Part shown: positions 22,770 to 34,900 of the stretch, piece by piece
Numbering within the stretch: position 1 is the stretch's first letter
How the letters are laid out: each line of letters starts with the position of its first letter
NCBI GenBank assembly: GCA_019914995.1
Contig: CM034133.1
Location: 6,138,001-6,202,000 of the forward strand
Direction: 5' to 3'
DNA length: 64,000 bases
Origin: Acanthochlamys bracteata
Lineage: Eukaryota; Streptophyta; Magnoliopsida; Pandanales; Velloziaceae
Position numbers and translations under genes: made by a program
The notes under the pieces: generated by a model
Seen by the model: only the letters and a program-made list of their open reading frames with translations
What the model was told of the DNA's origin: nothing
Databases searched by the model: none

Positions 22770-24181
22770 TATTAGAAGAATTCTGTCATAAATTTCGAAT
22801 GACAGAGCAGCCCTAAAGAATATTATGACCGTTGGATGACTTTGCAGCTTCAAATCAGATTTGATTCACTTCAAATTTTTAGGAGCCTTTCCAAAGACTT
22901 AGTAGAACATCAGCAACCAATGGTCATCCATGGAAAGAAATCACAGAAAATTTAAGAGAAGAAGATGCAACTTCTTGAACACATCAAGTAGCCATTTGCG
23001 TTAGATCTTAACCATTGCATTGCTTCTAGCCATTGCATTCTTGATCAATCCACGCAGCCATGATCCTGAGATCAAGGAGGATACATCTCTATTTAATTTC
23101 CATGAAGAGAACAGCAAGAAACACAACTTACAGAACAAAATCATCTTGCTGCCCTACAAAGAGAACAAAATCAATGAGAGCCTTAATTGAGTTTGAGTTC
23201 TCTTTGTCTCTTTTGTTTGAGATTCCTTGAGCCTACTTTTTGAGTGATTAGAAATAATTATAATGGAGATCACTTGAGCTAAACCTTGTGAAATGTTGTA
23301 ATCTTGTGAGAAAGTTGTAGGAGAACTTGTGAGTTCTCAGGTTGTTAGCCTAAGTGCTGGTTAGTGGTTTATGTTAGGCCTCTGCGAATGCGTGCACGGC
23401 TGTACCAAGAGGGACTTTGCGAAATCTAGAAGGTTGTGGTGAGTTGTCATTTCTAGAAAACTCGCTTGAGGCGGAGGTGTTTTACGAAACATCAAATTTC
23501 GGTTGTTCTACACAGGGTTGTCATAATCGAAATTTTAGGTAGGATCATTTCGTTTGACTAGGATCGTAAATAAAGATTTTAAAATAAGGTCATAAAAATT
23601 TACGTACTGATAAATTTTAAATTTTCGTTTAATACCATTAAGAATCTTATATAAAAATCTTTCTAATATTTTTAAAAACAATTACAATACATTTACAAAT
23701 TTTAGAAAAAAATATAATTTTATAAAAAAATCCCTCTATATTTTATAAAATATTTCTTAAAATTATACTTTTACAGAAAATCTTCTAAATTTTTGCAAAA
23801 AACTTCGTAAGATTTTACAAAAAATTCCCCTAAATTCAATTAATTACAAAACTTTTTTCAAAAGTTAAATCGTACAAAATCGTAAAAAGATCGAGAGTTT
23901 ACCGATTTTAATATTTAAATCGGCATCCGGGTGGGATTTTATTCAAAATTATATTTTATTTGAAATATGATCGTTTTGGTGATGTAGAATCGTAAAATCG
24001 TTGGATTTTAAAATTTAGATCAGAATTTTGATAACATTGGTTGTACATGACTTTGGCATTAGTGGATTTCACCTATAGTGTCAAGTTACGTGGATGTAAG
24101 TACTATGGTGCCAAACCATGTAAACATTCCTGTTGCATCTCCTATCACTTGTTGTTTCATTCCCTAGGTTTCTCTACCGTT
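22770..24181 (+). mobile_element. LTR-A fragment (3' half), interrupted by a MITE
   Basis: Matches LTR-A from the block after its middle (compare 12450-13010 and 59720-60658): AACACATCAAGTAGCCATTTG, CCTGAGATCAAGGAGG, GAGATTCCTTGAGCC, GGAGAACTTGTGAGTTCTC, GTGCACGGCTGTA, then GGTGCCAAACCATGTAAA and an end-like AGGTTTCTCTACC. The last part has a deletion. The interruption is 23513-24037. It lies downstream of copia pol and the env-like ORF, so it may be their 3' LTR. Confidence 0.8.
23513..24037. mobile_element. MITE-like insertion in LTR-A
   Basis: About 525 bp of very AT-rich, non-coding DNA breaks LTR-A between GGTTGTTCTACA and GGTTGTACATGACTTT. The ends form imperfect inverted repeats: CAGGGTTGTCATAATCGAAATTTT on the left pairs with ...AGAATTTTGATAACATTG on the right. 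The flanks (GGTTGTTCTACA / GGTTGTACA) look like a duplication of about 9 bp with a small indel. The interior has repeated AAAATCGTAAAATCG words. Superfamily not certain. Confidence 0.6.
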
Positions 24182-25334
24182 GACTAGTTAGAAAATTGTA
24201 GTAATGCTATCTATGACCTAAGCAACTTCACATAACCCTTTTTTTTATATCAAGTTGATATCCCATTAAAGTGAAAACTTCATACATCGAACCGGAAGAT
24301 TTGCATTGTTATTAAATAAACAGGTTAGATGGTAAAAACTTGAAACCTTCTCATCCTTGCCCTTATATATATATGATAATTGTGGAGTGCCTTATCATCT
24401 AGGATACAATGCATAGACTCAAGTAATACAACCGGCATTATTCTACATATATACATACTGAAGTTCATCAGCCTTACGTACACTCTTTGGTGGATCAGCA
24501 TTGTGCCATCTTTTTTGCACGATGGAATCACCATGAACTCATCAAATTCCTTGACATATACATCAGAACACTTCCATCATGGACAAAATACCATAACATT
24601 TTAAAGTAAAAGGACGGAAAACCATCAATTGAATACCAAATCGGAATCAATCACGAAAACTTACCCCAATAGCCCTGTCATGACAAACAGGAAGGCTAGG
24701 GTGGCATTCGCATGCATTTTGATGATTATCCTTTTCCTTGAAGGTCTTACTTTGTCCTTTGTTTCTGCAGCTCTGAGGCTCTTTGAAATAAATGACCTTC
24801 TTCCCTTGAGCCTGATAGTAGAAAGAAGAACATTAGACTACCTACCATCAATATAAATAATCTCATGACCTAGCAATCAAATTCTGATTGTACCAAATCC
24901 TTACTACAATTTTCATCATGATGTTTTCCTTTGTTTTTCATGTTCTTATAGGAAAAAGTAAACCAAAGACTTCATAATAGTAAAAATGCTTCTAACCAAC
25001 AACGTAAACTTATTTGGAACAGCATATCCAAGTAAACCTACCTTGGAATGTCCAAAAAAATGTTGAAGCCATGACTCTTTTTTCTTGCAACAACACCATC
25101 TTTTATACCATCATGGAAAAAAATGCTAAAAATAAACTTATTTTCATTCCCTCACCTTTACCAAAGAGATAATCAACCATATTATATGTATATACTTGTT
25201 GTAGTAATAAATATGAGTTGGATGAGAATTAAAATAAAGTGACCAAAGAATATTTAATGGAGTTAATAATTTATGAAATTTGCTAGTGAACTTTGAGCGG
25301 ATATAAGGTGAATTCGGTGTCCATATGAATTTTG
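24182..25334. other. Unassigned intergenic stretch
   Basis: I see no recognisable protein motif or repeat border. Short ORFs at 24380-24604 and 24629-24856 (+) and 24325-24534 (-) have no family signature. An AT dinucleotide run lies at about 24366-24376. It may contain the 5' non-coding part of the CACTA element that follows, but no CACTA terminal motif was found here. Confidence 0.4.
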
Positions 25335-27416
25335 TTCAAGTATGTATTGGCAAATGGGGAAGTAGTTGAATTACACTTACTAACAAAAAGAATATGAGAG
25401 GGTATACAATATGGGCACATTGTGGCGAGATATTTTCACCAATAGATCATCGGATAAGGATTGGAAAATGAATGCGGTTCGACAAATGAAATAGAGAGTG
25501 ATGATGAGGATGATGAATTGTTTGAAATTATACAAGGGGTGATGGAAGTTTATTCGTTGATGTGGTTAGGAGGAATATACTATGCAAACCACAAAATAAT
25601 GATGAATTTGAGAGGTTCAACTTTCTATTAACTATGTTCAAAGACCAATGTTCTCGAAAAGTGGTGGTCCTCTTTTCTTTCTTTCATTGTAAGGTTGATT
25701 ACTGTTGAATTGTGAAATTGAGCAACAAAGAAGATGATCTAAATATTCTGCAGATATTTTATAATATTGCTTCTGAAGGTCACCCAATTCCATCATCATA
25801 TTACAAGATTAAAAGGGTACAATGACATTTGGGATTATGTTAGAAGCCTATACATGTACGTAAATATAACTATGTGCTCTTAGGAAGTACTTGTCCGAGT
25901 TAGTAAATGTCCAAAATGCAACAAATCAAGGTGGAAGCACAAAGATTTTAGAGAGAAGAAGATTGCTTAGAATGTATTCTATTACTTCCTAAATAACGAA
26001 GGTTATTTACTTTTAGAAAAGCTACATCAGATATACGATGACATAAGAAAGACCATCTTTTAAAAAATATAGATGAAGGCATCCGACGGACAATAAAGCT
26101 TGGAGGTATTTTTGGTTCGCCGAGGATCCTCATAATGCACAGTTAAATTTATCAACGGATGGTTTCACTTCGTTCAACTATATTAATAAACCATATAGGA
26201 TGTGGTATATTATTCTTACACGAAAAGACTTGCGTCTATGGAGATGCATGAAAGAGCATTTTTTTATATTATCATTACTAATTTCCAACACAAGCCAGCC
26301 TGATAAATATCTAAATGCATTATATCACCGTTGATAGATGAATTGAAAGATTTGTGGAAGAGTGCGATTAAAACATATGATGTAGTTTTTCATAATATCC
26401 TCAATTTGAATGTTGTGGTCATTCGGATTATAAATGAATCTCCTACATATGCAGACCTTCCTAGGTGGCTCACGGAAAGGTAAACCTACTTGTCCGATTT
26501 GCATGCACATCCTAAGGTAGTATAAACAATAAGATATGTTATATAGATCGCCAATGATTTTCACCTTTTAATCATAATATAGGGAAGAGTAAATTCAACA
26601 TAAGTTTGAGAGAAGCACAAAGCTTAAAGATTTTCACACAGATAACATACTACACTAAAGAAAGGAAAGTGACCAGGTGCACACCTAAATTGATGCGCAA
26701 AAAAAAAAGTATATCTAAAAAATGCCTTATTGGAGACACTTATACACCACAATCTCGATTTTATGCAAATTAAAAAAGATTATTGCTGAAAGTATTCTTG
26801 GAACTTTAACGAATATTGAAGGCAAGTCAAAGGTTACATTTAACTGAAGGCTATGGGCATACAATTGGAACTACATCTCATTCATGAAGTAAATAAAATA
26901 GTGAAGCCACATGCATATTATGTGTTGAGGATAGAAAAAAGCTTGTGTTCTGTAAATTGTTAGCTAAAGTCCGATTTTCTGATGGGTACGTAGATAATAC
27001 ATCTAGATGTGTGAATACAAACATAATAAGATATTTGGATTGAAAAAGTCATGATTTTTGTATTTTATTTCAAATACTTATACCAATTGGGATGCGTGGT
27101 TTCGTACATAAGAATGTACTAAGTGCAATAAGTGAGCTCAGCAACTTCTAAATTTTCATGTTCAAAAGTGTTTGATGTGGATGATTTTTCCTCTTGTCTT
27201 ATGCATGTTAATAATCTTATGCAAGTTGAGATGATTTTTCCTCTTGTCTTTTTCGATTATGGTTCACCTAACTATACTCTTACCCTACAAGGCGAAACTT
27301 GCAGTTTTTGTCCAGTACCTGTGCAGTACTTGTTCACAATATAGCTTGAATGTCTTATTTAATATGATTGTAGGCTCAACTCGGTCTTTCGAAATAATGC
27401 TCGCTCCGAAAGATCA

Positions 27417-30400
27417 TGTAACACCCCAAATCTAAGCCCAAGCTCACTAGATGAAGTGTAAGGCCCAAAGCACTAATATTTATTTTTCTCCTTAACATCT
27501 TATCTTTTATTTTTCTCCCCTTCTTCTCTCGTGGCTGACCCGAGCCCTTGTGCCAGTGCGTGATCTGGCCTTCCCTCGCTGCCAGCCGACGGGAGTTTAG
27601 TATTCAGACCTTCTCCAGCACCCCTTCACCCTTATCCACCTCTTCACCACTGCTCGGATTACTATTTTCACAAAATGAGGTCCAACAGCAAAATCCTAAG
27701 CTTGCCGAATCTCATCGTCGGTGATTCCATCACATCTGAGCAACATTTCTTCATCTCTTACCGTGATGACGATTTCCCTTCTATCAATGACCGAGATTTT
27801 ATCTTTGGCATCGAAACGCATGATTTTGTCTAGTCGTCGAGAAGTCTATCGATTTCGGCCACCAGTTCTTGATTTTAGTTTCATCGTCTTCCATTTTGAG
27901 TTCGACTTTTGTAGCTACATCTTTTAACCACCTGAAAGACCCCTAGCCAATGTTCTAGAACCTTAAATTTCACTGGAATCCGGCGAGCCTTCGAGACAGA
28001 CAACCTAGGTGAGTTTTGATGCTCTTCCTTTTTGAATCTTTGAACTTATTATTGGGTTAGCCTTGATCCTTTTACCATAGGTGTTTTTAGATAGAAGATC
28101 GACAAGTCAGTCGTTTTCGTGTTAGATGCCAATTCGAACTTGAGATTGATTGTTGATTCGTATAAGTTTTCTAAAATTGCTAACACTAGTACTAGTCGAG
28201 AACTATTAAGTATGTGGACTTAAATATGTACTTATCGGATTTTTGGATTCGATGGTGCCTTACGTTGGATTAGGCTATATTTGGATATAGATGTGTCTAA
28301 GGAATGTGATTGGCTTCGGTTATCGAATTAAGTATGATGGTAGTTATGTACTTTAGGATCGAACATAGCTTTGGAACATTTGGGTGTGGCCTGGTGATAA
28401 CTTATGTATTTAGGTGAATTGCGCGGACCTTCGGGTGAGGGTTACTTGCGTCTTTCCTCCTTAGCTTTATCGTTAAGTTTTCAACGCAAGTAACATCTAC
28501 TTTGGAACCTTTGGCATGACTTTGCCAATTTCAGTGCATATCATATTTGATCCTTCATGCCATAGAATGCCTGTGTGTGGATGCTTGCATAAGATCAGGA
28601 CAGTAACAGTAATTAAGATAACATGTTAGAAGTTGAGTAGATTTTATGGTTGATAAGAATCTTATTGTTGCATGTTATAAAAGCTAGAATTTGCTATATA
28701 CAAGTGCACGAGGTGCATAGAATGCTTTATACGTATGGTATAGCACTTAATTTGGCATTAAGATTATGCACTATGTATTGTAGGCATATATCAGTTATGA
28801 TCTATGCTAAGTACACCTATAGACTTTGGGGCTAGTATATTAGCATATTTAGAGTTGGCATATATGTAAGAATCATGACAGAGTATATCTACTTGCCACT
28901 AGTAAATGGCTTAGCATGTCTAGGAAGTGTACCTAGGTCGAGTGACGTGCAAGTGCATATTAGAAATATATTGCATGAACTATTATGTATACCATTTGGA
29001 ATGTTGCATAAAACACAATATTTATTTGTGAAACATGATTATAGAGAATGATGATTATTGTAATATTATGAGTGGGAATGTTAGATTTGAGAGCACAACT
29101 CTCATTTATTGTTCAATCGTGCATCATGCATACATTATGTGACATGTTATACTTACATGTGCATTGGACACCTGATTGTGATTGAAACTAAGGGAGGCTT
29201 AAAGCCTAGTTGGTTAGTTACATGGATGCATAAGCATATGGCCTATGACTAATGCATGCTAAGCTCGAGTTCGATTAATCAGAGGCTCCTTTTGCTAACA
29301 GCAGGGCATGGACACTCGCGCTACAGGAAGGTAGACGAGTCAAGGGCTGAGATCAAGACCCCAGTGGGTGTGGGGGCAGGCACCCATCTTTAGCCATATT
29401 ATTGTTAGGTCCATATGCGTGGGGGCGATACCAATGCCCATCTAGTCCGATCACCCGCGATGGTTCTACCTTGCCGAAACAGGAGTAGTCTAGTTGGTAG
29501 GTTAAGTTGGAGACTCCGTCTCGCTCTTTGTTTTGTAATTAGTATCCTGGTTCCCTAATCAATGTCACGTCATGTAGATAGATACATGTGCACGCACGAT
29601 GACATATGCAGATATTATAGGCATGCATTGACCTTTTACTCCAACTTGATTTTCTGACAAATGATATATCGTAGATATACATTTTTATGCATACATAACC
29701 ATACATAAGTAATATAGGTACACTTGATATATATTGCTTGTAATTATGTATGCATGTATTTGGATAACTTGCTACACGAGATAGGTAAAGGTAAATGCAT
29801 GAGGTTTGATTGAGGTATAGTATATATATATATAACTTACACTCACTCGCGTGTGCGTGTGGATGCTGATACCATTATAATGCGAGTTGAAGACATGGTC
29901 CCGCTCTATCACTTAATTATATGACTTTGTGGGCATTTGGGAGTGTTTTTAAAATAGAGCTTTTCTAAAAAGAAGAATAATTTTGTCTTTTTTGAAAAAT
30001 GAGCTCTATTTTTTTCCTAAAAAAATAAAACAAAGCAATAAATTGATCTTACTATGTAGAATTTTTTATACTTTTAAATAAATTCTCTAGATACTTATAA
30101 AAGATGTATTGGAAAACGTGAACTAGAAAATTGAAAAGCAACATTTTTAGAAAGCTTTCCCAAACGGCCGCTTTAACGTCTTGGTGCATGATGCAAATAG
30201 TATTTACATGTTCGAGTGGATGACATATAGGTATATTATTTGTATTGATTGACATATGCATACATATAGATAACATCAGGATGTGTGCTTTGCATATTTA
30301 TTTATGCGTGTATGAATATGAAAATGTGAGAATTAAGAACTCCTATAACATAATCATTTGTTACGAGGAAAGATTTTGTGCTGCATTTCATACTTTCCGT

Positions 30401-31000
30401 ATCTATTGTTACTAGAACTAGGCCGGTATTGGACGGCCTAGGACTAGATAAGGGATGATCTAACCTTTCGTTGCATTTACTTCATATAGAGATATAGAAG
30501 AAATAATGATAGGATAATGCATTAGAAACATTAATGGTGTATCCCTGATTTATCACCTTACTAAAACTGGGCTCAGTCTTTTCTTTCTTTGGCCTCCCCC
30601 AATTATTGCAGGTTGAGTTAGACTTAGCAAACCTTATAGTGGAGTAGAGAGATGTAACGATGATATGTTTATGCATTCTTGTTTAATGTTTAGTTGGCTC
30701 TATAACACTCGAGGGACATGTATATTTTGTAAGTGTTGACTTTTTGGGTAGCTTGTCTTGTATTTAATTGTTTGTTTTTATTTATGATTTTACCACAGCG
30801 GTTAGCTATTGTATGATTTTAATAAGTTATATTTGTATTACTTTCTGGTTTCGTTATTATATTTATCCTTGATTTTTTTTTAAATTTTGGATTGTGATGT
30901 TTTTAAGTCGATTTTGTGTTAGGCTTACTGGGTTGGGCTGAGATTGGATTCCACTTATGCTTAGTCTAGTGCCGATCATGGCCCACGTTAGATCGTGATA
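27417..31000 (+). mobile_element. Solo LTR, family LTR-B, 3584 bp
   Basis: Begins TGTAACACCCCAAATC, a start typical of very long Ty3/gypsy LTRs of the Del/Tekay type (inference), and ends CGTGATA (CGTGACA with one mutation). It is flanked by exact GATCA at 27412-27416 and 31001-31005 and sits in the CACTA transposase frame. No gag or pol inside. Landmarks shared with the other LTR-B copies are a CT-rich block near 27480-27640, GTGAGTTTTGATGCTCTTCC near 28010, CTTAGCTTTATCGTTAAGTTTTCAACGC near 28460 and the GGGGGCAGGCACC block near 29360. A MITE at 29931-30170 is nested in it. Confidence 0.92.
29931..30170. mobile_element. MITE (GGCATTTGGGA ends) nested in LTR-B
   Basis: About 240 bp, AT-rich, with terminal inverted repeats GGGCATTTGGGAGTGTTTTTA-like on the left and, complemented on the right, GGCCGTTTGGGAAAGCTTTC. 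The interior word AAAAATGAGCTCTATTTTTTTCC is shared with the copy at 52375-52615, so this is a repeated family. Flanking duplication is unclear. Confidence 0.7.
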
Positions 31001-31289
31001 GATCAATTGTGGAGGCGTATATTGTCAAAGAGTTCTTGGATTCTGCTCAATGTGTTAGAGCACATAACATCTTGAACAGAAAAGATAAAAATAGAGATAT
31101 GGATGACATGACTTTACGCTACATTTTATATTTTTTGAGATATCGGCCGATATTGGTAATTCAGAATTAGAGAAATTTTCAAATGCTATTTATATCTACA
31201 ATTGTCATAAAGTAGATTAGTGGTGATTATAAGTTTTTTAATATGACATTTTAATATTCTATATTATTATGATGACTCATGATTAACTT

Positions 31290-31985
31290 GTGTAATAAGG
31301 AGCATGAGAACTTGATGCGAACGAAAAATTCTGTGAAGTTTGCTGATTAACTGTTATAAAACTTTTTGAAGTTTGCTAATCACACTGGCCAACACCATCG
31401 GATATTTGAACAACTCCTCGACGTAGTAATCGGCTATATCTTCTCCTCAGACAAGATTTTGGAGATTTGATTCTTTTTATGGACAAGTACATCTTGAAGT
31501 TTCTGCTGTCAAAAAATAAGGTTATTCTATAAAGAAACAAGTCATACAAAAATTGGAGAAGCTCGTCGTTTTGCACTAGCCAATCTGGATAAAACTGAGA
31601 GAATCCATTCTAGACACCAGCTTGCGAACTCGATAGTTCCTAACTCGAGTCATATTTTGTAACTGTAAGCTAACATCAAGATCTATCTACAGTCAAATAT
31701 GAGGCAGATACATCCACTCACAATGTCTAGAAAAATCTACAACTTGGGCGGACAAATTGCATTTCAGACTGGACAGAACAATACTAGTTATGTACGCCAT
31801 AGCTACTTTGATTTTCTACTCATGCCAATAAGTTACAGTTAATTTCAGAAGATGCTGCATCAATCAAGAAGTTTTTGGGAATATTTACTTTCAGATTTTA
31901 TAGAGCGAATATTGGAGAATATCAAACATATCTACGAAGATGGAAAGTTTCGATTCACTACAATGATATAGACTAAATTCAACAC
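31290..31985 (+). mobile_element. LTR-A fragment (5' half)
   Basis: Matches LTR-A 58980-59700 and 10840-11387: GAAGTTTGCTGAT, CACACTGGCCAACACCA, CGACGTAGTAATCGGC, CTCAGACAAGATTTTGGAGA, and ends with GGAGAATATCAAACATATCTACGAAGATGGAAAG. It stops at about 31985 where copia integrase begins. Both ends are truncated and no duplication is visible. Confidence 0.78.
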
Positions 31986-34900
31986 TACAATAAAGTATTT
32001 TCTTCTAATTGCGCCCTAGTATCTCTCAGCTACGAGAAGATATTGTCACGCCCCACTACCGGACCGTGACAAGCATTGATCCAAACCAATTTCTGACAAT
32101 TTTAGATCTATCTTAACTCGCTCAGCCTAGTAAGCTTTTAACTGAAAACACAAATTTTAATCCACACGCCTGAAATTTTTAAAATTTTTAACAAAATCTC
32201 TCCTAAATCTCGAGGGGAAAATCTGTATAATTTTCATAATAATCATAATAATACTCCAAATGATAATATCAGATATTAACTTTATATTAAACAAATATAA
32301 CGCTAGTGGCCTCCAAACCAAACACATAAAACTATACCATAACACTTAATTTAATAACTTTTTACATACAATCCCTCGAAGTTACTGAGCCAACTATATG
32401 AAAGAAAGAAGCATGCACACTATCCTCAACTCACCGATTGGCGCAAGCGTCACGCTACTAGCTCCACTTAACTCGTCCTTATCATATCTGAGAAAGGTCA
32501 AAGAAAAAGAAAGAAATGAGCCCAGTTTTAGTGAAATGAAATAACATATGCATAGTTTTAAGGTGCCTAATATATTACCTAATTTTGATTCCTATCTTTC
32601 TACATGTACAAGAATGCAAAGGGTAGATCATGGATCACTTCTACCAAGTTCTAAACCGTCCCATACCGACTCAGTTCTTAGTAGAAAGGGTTCGGTTATA
32701 TGAAATGCATATGCATCAAACAATAATCATACAACTAGAACAAAATTAATATGCTTTAGGTGTATTATATACATGTTTTGTGAAACATCTCATAAAACAT
32801 GTATATTAAAATTCCATACAAATAAAATAGTACTAAATTATAATTACAGAGTGAAATACAACATAATAAGAACAATAACTAAATACTTAGATCAATATAA
32901 TAAAACCAAAAGAATATGCTTCCCGCTATATAAGCATTTTATATTATCTTTAAAAATATAAACATAAACATTAAGATTTATTAAAATAAGTATTAAATAA
33001 AATCAAATTAAACATAAGTAGTTAGAATACAACATATCATATAACAAGTAAATACATAGATAAATAAATTATAAATACTTTAATACATAATAAGTACTGA
33101 ATGTCATATTGAAAGTTAATCTAATAAGTCAATCAAAAACTCATAATAATAAACATTCAACGCCAAACAATTCATACAATCACAGTAGTTAGGGAGTCAG
33201 GATAGATACAAAGGATCGAGAGAGACCGCGTCTCCAGCTCGTTTGCAAATCCATATAATTCAACTCGGGTGCCGTGGTATTATTGCCCCCACACGCATGG
33301 GTCCACCTATTTTATAGACGAAAAAGAGAAGAGAAGAGACGAGATCCTGAACTTAGCCCCTGACTGTCGCATGCCTCAATGTAGCGCGAGCATCCAAGCA
33401 TTTCAAAATTCACAAATACACCAATAAATATAATTTAATTAAAACTCAAAATAATCATCAACATAATTTATTAGTGTATCAAAAGAAATATGATAGCAAT
33501 TATATCAAATGGTAGCCAAGTCATATACATAAAACTTGTAAAACAGTCATCATAATCACTTATCTCGTTAGATAAAACATAATAACTATTATCTAATCAT
33601 TTGTAAATTATATATATATATATATGTATTCATTCAATTTCTAAATAAAGCTCACATTATACATAATCACTGCATTATAATCAATGTATTATTTATGCTA
33701 TCACAAACACTTATCATTGTTTAAGAAGCGAGCATCACATACTATTATGCATTATGGAGAGTTTAATCGCAACATGCAAGAAATTGGCAAGGTATGTCGG
33801 AGGGTCAAAGAAAATGTTACATGTGCCGAAATCCTAACGTTAATTTAGGAAGAAAGGTGGCACGGTAACCCTCACCTGATATCCGAGTTACTTCTCCAGT
33901 CCACGAGCTAACTTCAGGTCGAGTCATTCAGTTAAATCCTCTACGTCTGATACGGATGCCTACGCAAATAAAACTACTTCAATTATAATAATACAACTAA
34001 CTATCTTATTATTTAATCAACTCTAATCTTAGACTCGCACAAGTACGATTCAACAATCTTAAAATACCACTACTCCATTCACCTTAAATAATCGATATCT
34101 AACTAACATAATACATTCCTAATGTAAGGCTAACTTGAATTTGAAGACTTACCCAAAAGGAGACAATTAGAGTCCAATCCGACCTCGTATGGTAACGCTA
34201 AATCTTCGATGATTAGCCTTACAAAAATGCCTAAGAAGACATGAGTAAAAAAATAATAGCTTAATAGCACCTTCAAAGGCATAAAGCAACATTATTATAC
34301 ATCTACGGTACCCACCTAGTTTAGACAAGAGATAGTCTTTTAGATGATAAAATGTGAAGAACAGTGGTAGACGATAGCACCAATGGCTAACCATTATAAC
34401 ACACCGATCGGAAACGAATTCACCCCAATTGATAATCGCACGTACATAGCGAGAGACGACGACGATGGGATGAAACGACAACATTCAGAGATGAGAAATC
34501 GACGTGACAATGACTACGGCGAACGCCATCCACTGAATCGACGACAATATTAAACTTGCCCGTGGTTGCTCCGATCGCGATTTCAACCCGTCCGCAGCAG
34601 CAATTAAAGCCGCACAGATGAACAGAAGCTTCGTCAAAGGGGGAATGAAAGGATCCCGGAGCCGATCGTAACGAAAATCAACCGGATCACTTGGCAGGAT
34701 CATACGAGTGCAAGGAAGTTACGAGAAGGCTGCTCACAGGAAGGAGTAGATAAGAAGAAAAATAAAAATATAGAACCACCTAGAAGGCACGGGAGGAGGA
34801 GATGAAATTAAAAGAAGGGTTCATGGGCTCTTGTTCTGGCCCATCAAATATTTTTAGCCCCAATACTTAGGGTATTACAGATATATCTTACAACCTCATG

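Larger units (their letters stand above)
25335..31260 (+). pseudogene. CACTA (En/Spm) TNP2-type transposase pseudogene, split by a solo LTR
   Basis: Conserved blocks of plant TNP2-like transposases (Transposase_21) appear in order through many frameshifts. About 25908 has the metal-binding-like CPKCNKSRWK. About 26090-26280 has NKAWRYFWFAEDPHNAQLNL, STDGFTSFNYINKPYRMW and an MKEHFFILSLL block. About 26330-26480 has PLIDELKDLW and a following CPICMH-like word. About 27000-27140 has CVNTN, KSHDF and a PIGMRGF block. About 27155-27340 has the DUF4218-type block with LMQVEMIFPLVFFD and a YKAKLAVFVQY stretch. The frame then meets the solo LTR at 27417 and resumes at 31006 with IVEAYIVKEF. Excising the LTR and one GATCA gives an uninterrupted R-S-I-V-E-A-Y. 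The element's CACTA ends were not found. Confidence 0.9.

Noticed and set aside
31978..31996. CACTACAATAAAG as a terminus of the CACTA transposon
   Set aside because: It sits at the LTR-A/copia joint and reads through as copia integrase; no matching inverted end was found.
33608..33626. TA run as a possible promoter or origin
   Set aside because: Simple dinucleotide repeat within an LTR; similar runs at 24366 and 29822.
34167..34703. Two minus-strand ORFs (105 and 72 aa)
   Set aside because: They lie inside the LTR-B solo LTR with clear borders; no similarity to a known protein.
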